From the NCBI GenBank assembly GCA_945836355.1, contig CAMALD010000084.1, positions 1 through 6,366 on the forward strand: 6,366 bases of DNA. The letters run 5' to 3'. Made by a program: the position numbers and the translations under genes. Each line of letters starts with the position of its first letter. Position 1 is the first letter of the stretch. A model generated the notes under the pieces. That model made no database searches and was not told where the DNA came from. It saw only the letters and a list, made by a program, of their open reading frames with translations. Below are positions 1 through 6,346 of the stretch, one piece after another. Source of the stretch: an uncultured Lachnospiraceae bacterium. Lineage in GTDB: Bacteria > Bacillota > Clostridia > Lachnospirales > Lachnospiraceae.

Positions 1-51
1 TCGACTTCTTTTTTATTCATTGCAAGTCATTTTTTGTGGGGCAGGTCAAAT

Positions 52-1116
52 TCAACACCCTAACAGCTTCTGCAGATTTATGATTCCACACCCCTGCTGC
101 TCCTTCGGTCTTCCCTGGCTGGTCGCCGAGCGGCATAAGCGTAACCGTACCTCCTCCGGCGACAGCTCCGGCTCCTTCTGCAGCAGCAGACAGATTGCCC
201 CTGCCACGATCGGCGCAGACATGGATGTTCCGCTCTTCTTCGTATATCCGATTGCTTTGAGCTGTTCCCGCAGCTGTTTTCTTTCCAGCAGTTCCTTCCA
301 TTGTTCCTCCGTCCACAGGGCTTTCGATGATCCGCCAAAATACTTTTTATATCGGATGATTCTTTCTCCTCTTTCTAACAGCATCGAAGAAAGGCTCGAT
401 ATATTGCCTGCCGGGGCGACAATATCCGGCTTCATAATTCCGCTCCTCACGGGTCCGCGCCCGGAATACATGCCCGATATCATATGCTGCTCTGCAGAAC
501 CCACCGTGATTACTTCCTCACAGCATCCCGGAAAGGTTATACTTCCCCTCGCAGGGCCCTTATTTCCCGCGGAGCCTACCACACATACCCCTGCGTCCCA
601 CAGCTTGTGTATTACATTCATTATCCTGATATAGTCCCTGTCATCTTCATCACAGACCGCTCCAAAAGAAAGGTTAACTACCCTTATTGCATATTTTTGC
701 CGGTTTTCCAATATCCATGTAAGCGCGGCAGTCACGGCTCCCGGCTCCCCGTCTCCCTCTCTGTTCAATGCTTTTAGCACTATAAAGGAACAATCCGGCG
801 CAATCCCCTGCCTGCGCATATCCAGCAGCCCACTGCCGCCAAGTATTCCGCACACATGCGTTCCGTGCCCCGAATCATCATACGGCTGTTGTTTCAAATG
901 AATAAAATCCCGAAATGCTGCAATTCGATTGCCCGGAATATCCGGATGTAGTCCGATTCCGGTATCAATCACCGCAGCTGTCACTCCTTTTCCGGTGTAA
1001 CCGGCACGATGTGCCTCACCGGAATATACCAGTCTGCTTACACGCTCCATCACGCCTCCAGACCGGCCAAACCGATCATCAGCCGAAAAAAATAATTTCT
1101 CTTCTATTTTATTCAT
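52..1116 (-). CDS. S8 family (subtilisin-like) serine peptidase, probably cytoplasmic
   Basis: 354-residue subtilase that should hydrolyse peptide bonds through an Asp-His-Ser triad. The three motifs are visible: DTG with Asp51, HGTHVCG with His84, and GTSMSAP with Ser298; Asn185 in SAGN is the likely oxyanion-hole residue. No signal peptide or I9-type propeptide precedes the catalytic domain, which starts about residue 40 (GYTGKGV), so an AprX-like intracellular enzyme is the best fit. The ATG at 1116 is chosen because AGAGAGG lies just upstream. An in-frame ATG at 1218 would add 34 residues without a ribosome site and run into the neighbouring gene's leader. Asn185 and Ser298 are 113 residues apart, against 66 in classical subtilisin; the extra stretch (about 245-294) is charged and helix-like. 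It is divergent from the Cys-rich small gene. Substrate is unknown. Family assignment is secure, location and role are inferred. Confidence 0.93.
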   Translation of the reverse strand: MNKIEEKLFFSADDRFGRSGGVMERVSRLVYSGEAHRAGYTGKGVTAAVIDTGIGLHPDIPGNRIAAFRDFIHLKQQPYDDSGHGTHVCGILGGSGLLDMRRQGIAPDCSFIVLKALNREGDGEPGAVTAALTWILENRQKYAIRVVNLSFGAVCDEDDRDYIRIMNVIHKLWDAGVCVVGSAGNKGPARGSITFPGCCEEVITVGSAEQHMISGMYSGRGPVRSGIMKPDIVAPAGNISSLSSMLLERGERIIRYKKYFGGSSKALWTEEQWKELLERKQLREQLKAIGYTKKSGTSMSAPIVAGAICLLLQKEPELSPEEVRLRLCRSATSQGRPKEQQGCGIINLQKLLGC

Positions 1117-1142
1117 CGGCCTCTCTTTGGTGCAGTCAAAAA

Positions 1143-1164
1143 TATTTCCCGCAAACAGGAAATA
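1143..1164. repeat. Inverted repeat in the divergent intergenic region (possible operator)
   Basis: Perfect 7-bp arms TATTTCC (1143-1149) and GGAAATA (1158-1164) are separated by 8 bp. The repeat sits between the divergent protease and Cys-rich genes, and its right arm overlaps the proposed -35 region of the Cys-rich gene. Its position suits a regulator binding site for one or both genes, but no regulator is encoded nearby and the arms are short enough to arise by chance. Confidence 0.35.
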
Positions 1165-1187
1165 AGGCAAGCACATACTCATACAAT
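1160..1187 (+). promoter_or_regulatory. Candidate sigma-E-type sporulation promoter for the Cys-rich gene
   Basis: CATACAAT at 1180-1187 matches the Bacillus subtilis sigma-E -10 consensus (CATACAnT) at every defined position. A partial -35 (AAATA, 1160-1164) precedes it at an acceptable distance. Transcription would start near 1194, giving a leader of about 25 nt that includes the GGAGG at 1206-1210. No TTGACA-like -35 is found at the distance needed for a vegetative promoter. The -10 also fits the sigma-K pattern CATAnnnTA, but no good AC -35 accompanies it. Confidence 0.4.
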
Positions 1188-1217
1188 ACAGTGTAAAATC
1201 TTTTTGGAGGTAGCACA

Positions 1218-1466
1218 ATGAGTGATTTGTCTGCTACAAATTGCGGCTGTGGTTGCGATAACAACGGCTGCGGACTTTTTAACGGAGGAAATAACTGCTG
1301 CACTTGGATCATCCTTTTGCTTTTGTTCTGCAATTGCGGATGCGGTAACGGAATGAGTTTTGGTAATGGCGGATGTGGCTGCAACAGTGATATCTTTATC
1401 ATTATCATCCTGCTTCTGTTCTGTTGCAACGGCAACGGTAATGGCGGATGTGGCTGCGGCTGCTGA
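1218..1466 (+). CDS. Small Cys/Gly-rich hydrophobic protein (HCB protein-like)
   Basis: 82 residues, of which 16 are Cys and 19 Gly, with no Lys, Arg or His; the only charged side chains are three Asp. The layout is a Cys/Gly/Asn head (8-28), a hydrophobic run (30-37, WIILLLLF), a CNCGCGNG linker (38-55), a second hydrophobic run (59-68, IFIIIILLLF), and a Cys/Gly tail ending CGCGC. The two halves look duplicated. GGAGG at 1206-1210, 7 nt before the ATG, supports the start. The composition recalls proteins annotated in Lachnospiraceae as chorion class high-cysteine HCB protein; that name only reflects composition. Function is unknown. A disulfide-linked or metal-binding spore-layer or envelope component is possible, consistent with the sporulation-like promoter. 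Its own terminator follows. The existence of the gene is well supported, the role is not. Confidence 0.8.
   Translation: MSDLSATNCGCGCDNNGCGLFNGGNNCCTWIILLLLFCNCGCGNGMSFGNGGCGCNSDIFIIIILLLFCCNGNGNGGCGCGC
1362..1457 (+). repeat. Internal 21-bp exact direct repeat in the Cys-rich gene
   Basis: The same 21 bases occur at 1362-1382 and 1437-1457, exactly 75 bp (25 codons) apart and in the same frame. Each copy encodes GNGGCGC. Each is preceded by a hydrophobic-run coding segment with related sequence (GTTCTG near 1325 and 1418). This indicates recent internal duplication, or recombination-prone repeats that could change the number of modules. Confidence 0.85.
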
Positions 1467-1505
1467 TTCACCGGATGACCTCTTAGTCAAACATCACTTA
1501 CCGTA

Positions 1506-1550
1506 CAGGGAGAGGGGACGCCTTCTCCCTGCTTACAATTTCTCCTTTCC
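1506..1550 (+). terminator. Probable intrinsic terminator after the Cys-rich gene
   Basis: CAGGGAGA (1506-1513) pairs with TCTCCCTG (1524-1531). The stem continues inward through one G-T and two G-C pairs to 11 bp, closing on a 4-nt loop (1517-1520). The following stretch is pyrimidine-rich (aatttctcctttcc) but lacks a solid T run, so termination may be incomplete. It lies 40 nt after the stop codon and upstream of the aroC promoter. Confidence 0.65.
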
Positions 1551-1576
1551 CTATTCATGATTTCTCCAGGTTTTGC

Positions 1577-1605
1577 TTGACATATTTTCATAGAAAATGC
1601 AAAAT
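1577..1605 (+). promoter_or_regulatory. Vegetative-type promoter of aroC
   Basis: A perfect TTGACA -35 (1577-1582) is followed 17 bp later by CAAAAT (1600-1605), which matches 4 of 6 -10 positions. It lies downstream of the preceding terminator and about 45 nt before the aroC start, so aroC is likely expressed as its own unit. The spacer contains a short inverted repeat, ATTTTC-ata-GAAAAT (1584-1598). Confidence 0.65.
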
Positions 1606-1651
1606 AAATAAGAATACAACACATTACTTATTATAGAAAAGAGGTAGCAGC

Positions 1652-2806
1652 ATGGCAGGTTCCACCTTAGGAAAACATTTTCAGATTACCACCTGGGGAG
1701 AATCCCACGGAAAAGGCATCGGTGTCGTCATCGATGGTTGCCCGGCGGGAATTCCGCTCTCCGAGGAAACGATACAGGCATATTTAAACCGCCGCAAACC
1801 GGGACAGACAAAATATTCAACCCCGCGCAAGGAGAATGACATTGTAACCATTCAATCCGGTGTATTTGAGGGACGCACGACCGGGACTCCGATTTCTCTC
1901 GCCATCTATAACGAAACCCAACGTTCCGCCGATTATTCGGAAATAGCCGGATATTATCGACCGGGACATGCTGATTTCACCTTTGATGCTAAATATGGTT
2001 TCAGGGACTACCGCGGGGGCGGACGCTCTTCCGGCCGCGAGACCATCGGCCGTGTCGCCGCAGGTGCCATCGCCGCCGCTCTTTTAAAGGAGCTGGGCAT
2101 CGAAGTCTTTGCTTTCACAAAATCCATCGGTCCGGTCCGCTGTGCAGAGGATATTTTCGCATCCATCACAGGCAATCAACCCCTATGCGCCGCCGAAGGT
2201 CTGAAGCGGGCTCTCGCCGCCCGCGACGCCAGCCCGCTGTTTATGCCGGATGCCGACCTTTCCCTGCAGGCGGAAGATTACCTGCTTGCAACCATGAAGG
2301 AAACGGATTCCGCCGGCGGGATTATCGAATGCATCATTTCTGGCATGCCTGCCGGTGTTGGAGAACCGGTATTTGACAAGCTGGATGCCGACCTTGCAAA
2401 AGCAATCTTTTCCATCGGTGCCGTCAAGGGCTTTGAAATCGGAGACGGCTTTCAGGCTGCCGCCGCGAAGGGTTCCGAAAACAATGATGCATTTTCGGGC
2501 ATCAGGGACGGACGCGCTGTAAAGACCTCCAATCATGCCGGCGGCATTCTGGGCGGACTCAGTGACGGTACCGACATTGTAATGCGCGCCGCCATCAAGC
2601 CTACCCCTTCCATTTACCGCAGTCAGCAGACTATTAAGCGCGACGGCACACCGATAGACATCAATATTAAGGGACGGCACGACCCGGTCATTGTACCCCG
2701 CGCCGTTGTGGTGGTAGAAGCGATGGCTGCCATCACGGCTGCCGATGCCCTTCTATCCAACATGAGCTCGCGCATGGACCGCATCCGCGTTTTTTATTCA
2801 AAATAG
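1652..2806 (+). CDS. aroC: Chorismate synthase
   Basis: Catalyses the last step of the shikimate pathway: 5-enolpyruvylshikimate-3-phosphate loses phosphate to give chorismate, precursor of aromatic amino acids and folate. The enzyme needs reduced FMN and is cytosolic, usually a homotetramer. At 384 residues it has normal family length and appears intact. Visible signatures are GESHG at 16-20 with conserved His19, the second active-site His106 in RPGHAD, RGGGRSSGRET at 121-131, KTSNHAGG from 291, and RHDP at 342-345 followed by VIVPRAVVVVEAM. GAGG at 1641-1644, 7 nt upstream of the ATG, supports the start. It has its own promoter and a strong terminator, and no other shikimate genes flank it, so it appears monocistronic here. 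The flavin-reducing partner, if one is needed, is not encoded in the window. Confidence 0.98.
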   Translation: MAGSTLGKHFQITTWGESHGKGIGVVIDGCPAGIPLSEETIQAYLNRRKPGQTKYSTPRKENDIVTIQSGVFEGRTTGTPISLAIYNETQRSADYSEIAGYYRPGHADFTFDAKYGFRDYRGGGRSSGRETIGRVAAGAIAAALLKELGIEVFAFTKSIGPVRCAEDIFASITGNQPLCAAEGLKRALAARDASPLFMPDADLSLQAEDYLLATMKETDSAGGIIECIISGMPAGVGEPVFDKLDADLAKAIFSIGAVKGFEIGDGFQAAAAKGSENNDAFSGIRDGRAVKTSNHAGGILGGLSDGTDIVMRAAIKPTPSIYRSQQTIKRDGTPIDINIKGRHDPVIVPRAVVVVEAMAAITAADALLSNMSSRMDRIRVFYSK

Positions 2807-2824
2807 TACCCTGCCTCTTGTACA

Positions 2825-2870
2825 GGTCTGTTATCCGCTCCGCCCAGGACCGGATAACAGACCTTTTTTT
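2825..2870 (+). terminator. Strong intrinsic terminator after aroC
   Basis: A perfect 13-bp stem, GGTCTGTTATCCG (2825-2837) with its complement at 2851-2863, encloses a 13-nt loop in which TCC and GGA can pair further. Seven T residues follow at once (2864-2870). It begins 19 nt after the aroC stop and isolates aroC from the pot operon. Confidence 0.95.
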
Positions 2871-2897
2871 ATGCACCCTCCATGCTGTGAATAGTAT

Positions 2898-2906
2898 TTC
2901 TAAACT
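2898..2906. promoter_or_regulatory. Extra operator half site upstream of the pot promoter
   Basis: TTCTAAACT here repeats nine bases of the right arm of the palindrome at 2964-2986. It lies 16 bp upstream of the -35 hexamer. The placement on both sides of the promoter suggests that the regulator may contact two sites, but this copy has no second full arm; only a short GTTTA at 2911-2915 mirrors its TAAAC. Confidence 0.4.
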
Positions 2907-2922
2907 TTTTGTTTAATAATTC

Positions 2923-2950
2923 TTGACACCGTCAGGATAGCGAGTATAAT
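2923..2950 (+). promoter_or_regulatory. Strong vegetative-type promoter of the regulator-potABC operon
   Basis: Perfect TTGACA (2923-2928) and TATAAT (2945-2950) hexamers with a 16-bp spacer, preceded by an A/T-rich stretch that could act as an UP element. Transcription should start near 2957, giving a leader of about 70 nt. No comparable promoter or terminator is seen between the regulator and potA, so this one probably drives the whole operon. Confidence 0.88.
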
Positions 2951-2963
2951 TATATCCGTTATG

Positions 2964-2986
2964 TCAGTTTAGAAATTCTAAACTGA
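2964..2986. promoter_or_regulatory. 23-bp perfect palindrome, likely operator of the XRE-cupin regulator
   Basis: Arms TCAGTTTAGAA (2964-2974) and TTCTAAACTGA (2976-2986) are exact complements around a single A at 2975. The site begins 13 bp after the -10 hexamer, so it covers the initially transcribed region, where a bound repressor would block RNA polymerase. The adjacent gene encodes an HTH_XRE protein, a class that usually binds such dyads as a dimer. Autoregulation is an inference; the palindrome itself is certain. Confidence 0.75.
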
Positions 2987-3027
2987 AAGTTTACTATTAT
3001 ATGGAAACGGCATGACAGGAGGTAATT

Positions 3028-3567
3028 ATGAAAATCGGAGCAAAAATAAAAGAACTTCGCGTTCAAAAAAGCTTGACGCAGGAAGAGCTCGCCGACCGCT
3101 GCGAATTGTCCAAAGGCTTCATTTCACAGTTGGAGCGCGATTTAACCTCTCCTTCCATCGCGACCTTAGTCGACATCCTGCAATGCCTCGGCACCAACCT
3201 GGAAGAGTTTTTTTCCAAGACCGCCTCAGAACAAGTCGTATACAGCCGCACCGATTATTTCGAGAAAATTGATACGGAGCTGAAAAACAAGATTGAATGG
3301 ATTATTCCTAACGCTCAAAAGAATATGATGGAACCGATTTTGCTGACTCTCGAGCCGGACGGCTCCACTTATCCTGATAATCCCCACGAGGGGGAGGAAT
3401 TCGGATATATCCTCAGCGGCGCCATTTCCATCCATCTGGGCAACAAAACATATAAGGCCAAAAAAGGCGAATCCTTCTATTTTACACCAAATAAAAAGCA
3501 TTTTATCAGTGCTTCCGGAAAAAGCGGAGCCTCCCTTCTCTGGGTGTCCACTCCGCCAAGCTTCTAA
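3028..3567 (+). CDS. XRE-family HTH regulator with C-terminal cupin domain, probable regulator of polyamine uptake
   Basis: 179-residue two-domain transcription factor. Residues 5-61 form an HTH_XRE domain (LTQEELADRCELSKGFISQLERD, with the recognition helix about 28-37). A linker follows, and residues about 103-175 form a small cupin barrel (HEGEEFGYILSG at 120-131, then GESFYFTPNKKH at 147-158). The first canonical cupin His is replaced by Asn118, while His120, Glu124 and His158 remain as possible ligand or metal contacts. PuuR of E. coli, a putrescine-responsive repressor, has the same architecture. AGGAGG at 3017-3022, 5 nt before the ATG, is a strong ribosome site. It is the first gene of the operon, 74 nt before potA, and sits next to a palindromic operator. 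This suggests control of its own expression and of potABC by polyamine or a related ligand. Direction of control and ligand are inferred. Confidence 0.9.
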   Translation: MKIGAKIKELRVQKSLTQEELADRCELSKGFISQLERDLTSPSIATLVDILQCLGTNLEEFFSKTASEQVVYSRTDYFEKIDTELKNKIEWIIPNAQKNMMEPILLTLEPDGSTYPDNPHEGEEFGYILSGAISIHLGNKTYKAKKGESFYFTPNKKHFISASGKSGASLLWVSTPPSF

Positions 3568-3641
3568 GCAAACGCGGGTTATGTCTGCGTTCCCCGAAAC
3601 AATAATCTTCTTAGCGCCACAGCGCAGAAACGGAGTAACAA

Positions 3642-4718
3642 ATGATTGACAACAAACTGATTGAATTGATCGGCGTGACCAAACGCTACGGTGGAAACAC
3701 TGTTATTGATGATTTGAATCTCTACATCCGCGAAAATGAATTTTTGACACTGCTGGGGCCGTCCGGCTGCGGCAAGACTACTACTCTGCGCATTATCGGC
3801 GGTTTTGAAACTCCGGATGAAGGAAAGGTGCTTTTTGACGGCGCAGACATCACCAAGCTTCCGCCAAACGAGCGCCAGCTTAACACCGTATTCCAGAAAT
3901 ATGCGCTGTTTACCCATATGACCATTGCCGACAATATTGCCTTCGGTCTGAAGATAAAAAAGAAGAGCAAGCAGTACATTCAGGATAAGATTAAATACGC
4001 CCTTAAGCTTGTCAATCTTGACGGCTATGAAAACCGTATGCCCGACTCCCTCTCAGGAGGTCAGCAGCAGCGTATCGCAATTGCACGCGCCATCGTGAAC
4101 GAGCCGAAGGTATTGCTTCTGGACGAGCCGCTTGGCGCACTGGATTTAAAGCTGCGCCAGGACATGCAGTATGAGCTGATTCGCCTGAAGAACGAGCTTG
4201 GTATTACCTTCGTCTATGTCACGCACGACCAGGAAGAGGCCCTGACCATGTCCGACACCATTATGGTCATGAACCAAGGGTATATCCAGCAGATCGGTAC
4301 GCCGGAGGATATCTACAACGAGCCGGAAAATGCGTTCGTTGCCGATTTTATCGGAGAGAGCAATATCATCTCTTCCACTATGGTCAGAGATTGTCTGGTA
4401 AATATTCTGGGTGTCAACTTTCCTTGTGTGGACAAGGGCTTCGGTGAAAACAAACCGGTCGACGTTGTCATCCGTCCGGAAGATATCGATCTTGTCGCGC
4501 CGGAGCAGGGGCAGATAACCGGTCGCGTCACCTCTCTCATTTTCAAGGGTGTGCACTATGAAATGGAGGTCATGGCAAACGGCTATGAATGGCTGGTACA
4601 TTCCACCGATATGTCACCGGTGGGCTCCGAGGTCGGTATCCATGTAGACCCGTTTGATATCCAGATTATGCACAAACCGGAATCCGAGGACGAGGCTGTC
4701 AGTGCAAAGGAACTGTAA
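3642..4718 (+). CDS. potA: Spermidine/putrescine ABC transporter ATP-binding protein
   Basis: Cytoplasmic ATPase that powers polyamine import through the PotB/PotC channel. All ABC motifs are intact: Walker [10 protein letters not shown] (39-47), Q-loop Gln85 in [10 protein letters not shown], signature LSGGQQQR (137-144), Walker B VLLLDEP (157-163), D-loop GALD, and switch His195 in VTHDQEEA. The C-terminal part (about 240-345) is a regulatory TOBE-type region, with the [11 protein letters not shown] segment usual for PotA/MalK-type subunits. 358 residues is normal length. GGAG at 3632-3635, 6 nt before the ATG, supports the start. The gene lies between the XRE-cupin regulator and potB (22 nt gap). 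Related ATPases serve other substrates such as iron or sulfate, but the PotB/PotC-like neighbours and the regulator favour polyamines. Confidence 0.93.
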   Translation: MIDNKLIELIGVTKRYGGNTVIDDLNLYIRENEFLTLLGPSGCGKTTTLRIIGGFETPDEGKVLFDGADITKLPPNERQLNTVFQKYALFTHMTIADNIAFGLKIKKKSKQYIQDKIKYALKLVNLDGYENRMPDSLSGGQQQRIAIARAIVNEPKVLLLDEPLGALDLKLRQDMQYELIRLKNELGITFVYVTHDQEEALTMSDTIMVMNQGYIQQIGTPEDIYNEPENAFVADFIGESNIISSTMVRDCLVNILGVNFPCVDKGFGENKPVDVVIRPEDIDLVAPEQGQITGRVTSLIFKGVHYEMEVMANGYEWLVHSTDMSPVGSEVGIHVDPFDIQIMHKPESEDEAVSAKEL

Positions 4719-4740
4719 TGATTGGAAATGAGGTTTTGAT

Positions 4741-5565
4741 ATGAAGCGAAAAAATACAATACTGCTTTCCACTCCTTACGGATTGTGGATGCTTGGGTTT
4801 ACCATTATTCCGCTCCTCATGGTCGTGTACTATGGCTTTACCACCAAAGCGGGAGAACTTACTCTTGACAATATCAGGCTGATTGCCACCGAGGAAAATA
4901 TTCAGGCTCTCTGGATTTCCATCCGGCTTTCCCTGCTCTCGACAGCACTTTGCCTGGTGATTGCCTATCCTCTGGCAATGATTCTGCGCAATATGAAATT
5001 CAAGAGCAACAGCTTTATGGTGACAATCTTCATTATGCCGATGTGGATGAATTCACTGCTGCGTATTATCGCCTGGCAGAACATATTGGAGCGCAAGGGC
5101 GTACTGAATACCTTTCTGGAATGGTTACACATTCCGGCAATCAATGTGATTAACACCCCCACTGCCATAGTGCTGGGAATGGTTTATGATTTTCTGCCGT
5201 TCATGATTCTGCCGCTGTACAATACTCTCGCAAAAATTGATGAGAATGTCATCAGCGCGGCTCATGACCTCGGCGCCAACAATTTTCACACCTTCACAAA
5301 GATTATCTTTCCGTTGAGCCTTCCGGGTGTAATCAGCGGGGTCACGATGGTATTCGTCCCGTCCCTGACCACCTTTGTTATCTCGGATATCCTTGGCGGA
5401 AGCAAGGTACTCTTAATCGGTAACGTGATAGAACAGCAGTTCCAGAAACTGAACAACTGGCATTCCGGTTCCGGCTTATCGCTTGTACTGATGGTGTTCG
5501 TACTGTTAAGCATGGCGTTAGTCGGCAAATATGACAAGGGAGAAGGGAGTGCAAGCGTATGGTAG
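4741..5565 (+). CDS. potB: Spermidine/putrescine ABC transporter permease PotB
   Basis: Inner-membrane permease of the polyamine importer, 274 residues, with about six hydrophobic segments (roughly 12-33, 57-82, 92-112, 141-163, 195-217, 246-262). The coupling (EAA) loop that docks on PotA is at about 172-196: SAAHDLGA, then PLSLPG. The usual leading Glu is Ser172. The VPSLTTFVISDILGG stretch (206-220) after the loop is characteristic of the PotB branch. GAGG at 4730-4733, 7 nt upstream, supports the ATG. The stop codon overlaps the start of potC by 7 nt (ATGGTAG), implying translational coupling and balanced heterodimer production. PotB rather than PotC is assigned from gene order and that motif. 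Confidence 0.92.
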   Translation: MKRKNTILLSTPYGLWMLGFTIIPLLMVVYYGFTTKAGELTLDNIRLIATEENIQALWISIRLSLLSTALCLVIAYPLAMILRNMKFKSNSFMVTIFIMPMWMNSLLRIIAWQNILERKGVLNTFLEWLHIPAINVINTPTAIVLGMVYDFLPFMILPLYNTLAKIDENVISAAHDLGANNFHTFTKIIFPLSLPGVISGVTMVFVPSLTTFVISDILGGSKVLLIGNVIEQQFQKLNNWHSGSGLSLVLMVFVLLSMALVGKYDKGEGSASVW

Positions 5566-6344
5566 GAGTAAAACGATTTCTACAGAAAGTTTATCTGGGG
5601 CTTGTCATTTTGTTTTTGTATGCACCCATTCTGGTGCTGGTGGTGCTCTCGTTCAATGCATCCAAGTCCCGCGCAAAGTGGGGTGGCTTTACCACCAAAT
5701 GGTATTCCTCGATGTTTACGAACGATACCATTCTGCTGGCATTAAAGGACACTCTGATTATTGCGTTATTATCCGCGCTCATTGCGACGATTCTCGGAAC
5801 CGTAGCGGCAATCGGCATCAACCACATGCGCAGGCTTCCCCGCACCATTATGCTGGGTGTTACCAATATTCCGATGCTCAATGCCGAGATTGTGACCGGC
5901 ATTTCCTTAATGCTTTTGTTCCTTGCGCTTGACATCGGGCTGGGCTTCTGGACGGTACTGCTGTCCCATGTTTCCTTTAATGTACCGTATGTCATTCTCA
6001 GTGTTATGCCGAAGCTTGCCCAGACCAACCGCAGTACCTACGAGGCTGCCTTGGACCTGGGAGCCACACCTCTGCGCGCCTTTATGTCAGTGGTATTCCC
6101 GGATATTTTTCCGGGTGTGCTCTCCGGCTTTTTGTTAAGCTTTACTCTTTCCCTGGACGATTTCATTATCACCCACTTCACGCGCGGTGCCACGGTCAAT
6201 ACATTATCAACCCTGATTTATTCCGAAACCAGGAAGGGAATCAAGCCGGAAATGTATGCGCTGTCCACTTTGCTCTTTATCAGTGTACTGGTACTGCTGC
6301 TCCTGGTAAACCGTCCGGGAAAACGCAATCAGAATGAAATATAA
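5559..6344 (+). CDS. potC: Spermidine/putrescine ABC transporter permease PotC
   Basis: Second inner-membrane permease, 261 residues, pairing with PotB. Hydrophobic segments lie at roughly 12-31, 64-86, 98-123, 131-150, 185-200 and 233-252. The EAA coupling loop is complete: EAALDLGA from 162, ending PDIFPG at 181-186. FTLSLDDFIITHFTRG downstream is typical of PotC. Translation begins at the ATG inside the end of potB, with GGGAG at 5545-5549 inside potB as ribosome site (9 nt spacing). The protein ends in a short positively charged tail (NRPGKRNQNEI), normal for a cytoplasmic C-terminus. No terminator follows in the remaining 22 nt, so the operon continues past the window, most likely with potD. 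Confidence 0.93.
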   Translation: MVGVKRFLQKVYLGLVILFLYAPILVLVVLSFNASKSRAKWGGFTTKWYSSMFTNDTILLALKDTLIIALLSALIATILGTVAAIGINHMRRLPRTIMLGVTNIPMLNAEIVTGISLMLLFLALDIGLGFWTVLLSHVSFNVPYVILSVMPKLAQTNRSTYEAALDLGATPLRAFMSVVFPDIFPGVLSGFLLSFTLSLDDFIITHFTRGATVNTLSTLIYSETRKGIKPEMYALSTLLFISVLVLLLLVNRPGKRNQNEI

Positions 6345-6346
6345 AT

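Noticed and set aside
3..35. GACTT/AAGTC hairpin followed by six T on the plus strand at the left edge, possible terminator of a gene to the left
   Set aside because: Only a 5-bp stem with a 16-nt loop; too weak to call without upstream sequence.
1117..1218. N-terminal extension of the protease from the upstream ATG at 1218, with a hydrophobic stretch resembling a signal peptide
   Set aside because: There is no ribosome site before that ATG, the segment is antisense to the leader of the Cys-rich gene, and a good site (AGAGAGG) precedes the ATG at 1116.
1136..1490. Two long minus-strand reading frames opposite the Cys-rich gene (one Pro/Gln/Leu-rich, one Ala/Thr/Val-rich)
   Set aside because: Their low-complexity composition is the mirror of the repetitive Gly/Cys codons on the plus strand, and neither has a ribosome site.
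1605..1651. aroC leader considered for a T-box or other riboswitch
   Set aside because: The leader is only about 45 nt and has no specifier-loop or antiterminator-like structure.
2183..2680. 165-codon open frame on the minus strand inside aroC
   Set aside because: Shadow frame of a clearly coding gene; no ribosome site and no recognisable domain.
2945..2954. TATAATTATA palindrome at the pot -10, considered as a divergent promoter
   Set aside because: No -35 element is found at the right distance on the minus strand, and no minus-strand gene follows to the left; it is a by-product of A/T richness.
3571..3625. Small dyads AACGC/GCGTT and GCGC/GCGC between the regulator and potA, considered as an attenuator or terminator
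   Set aside because: Stems of 4-5 bp with no T run; read-through from the regulator into potA is expected.
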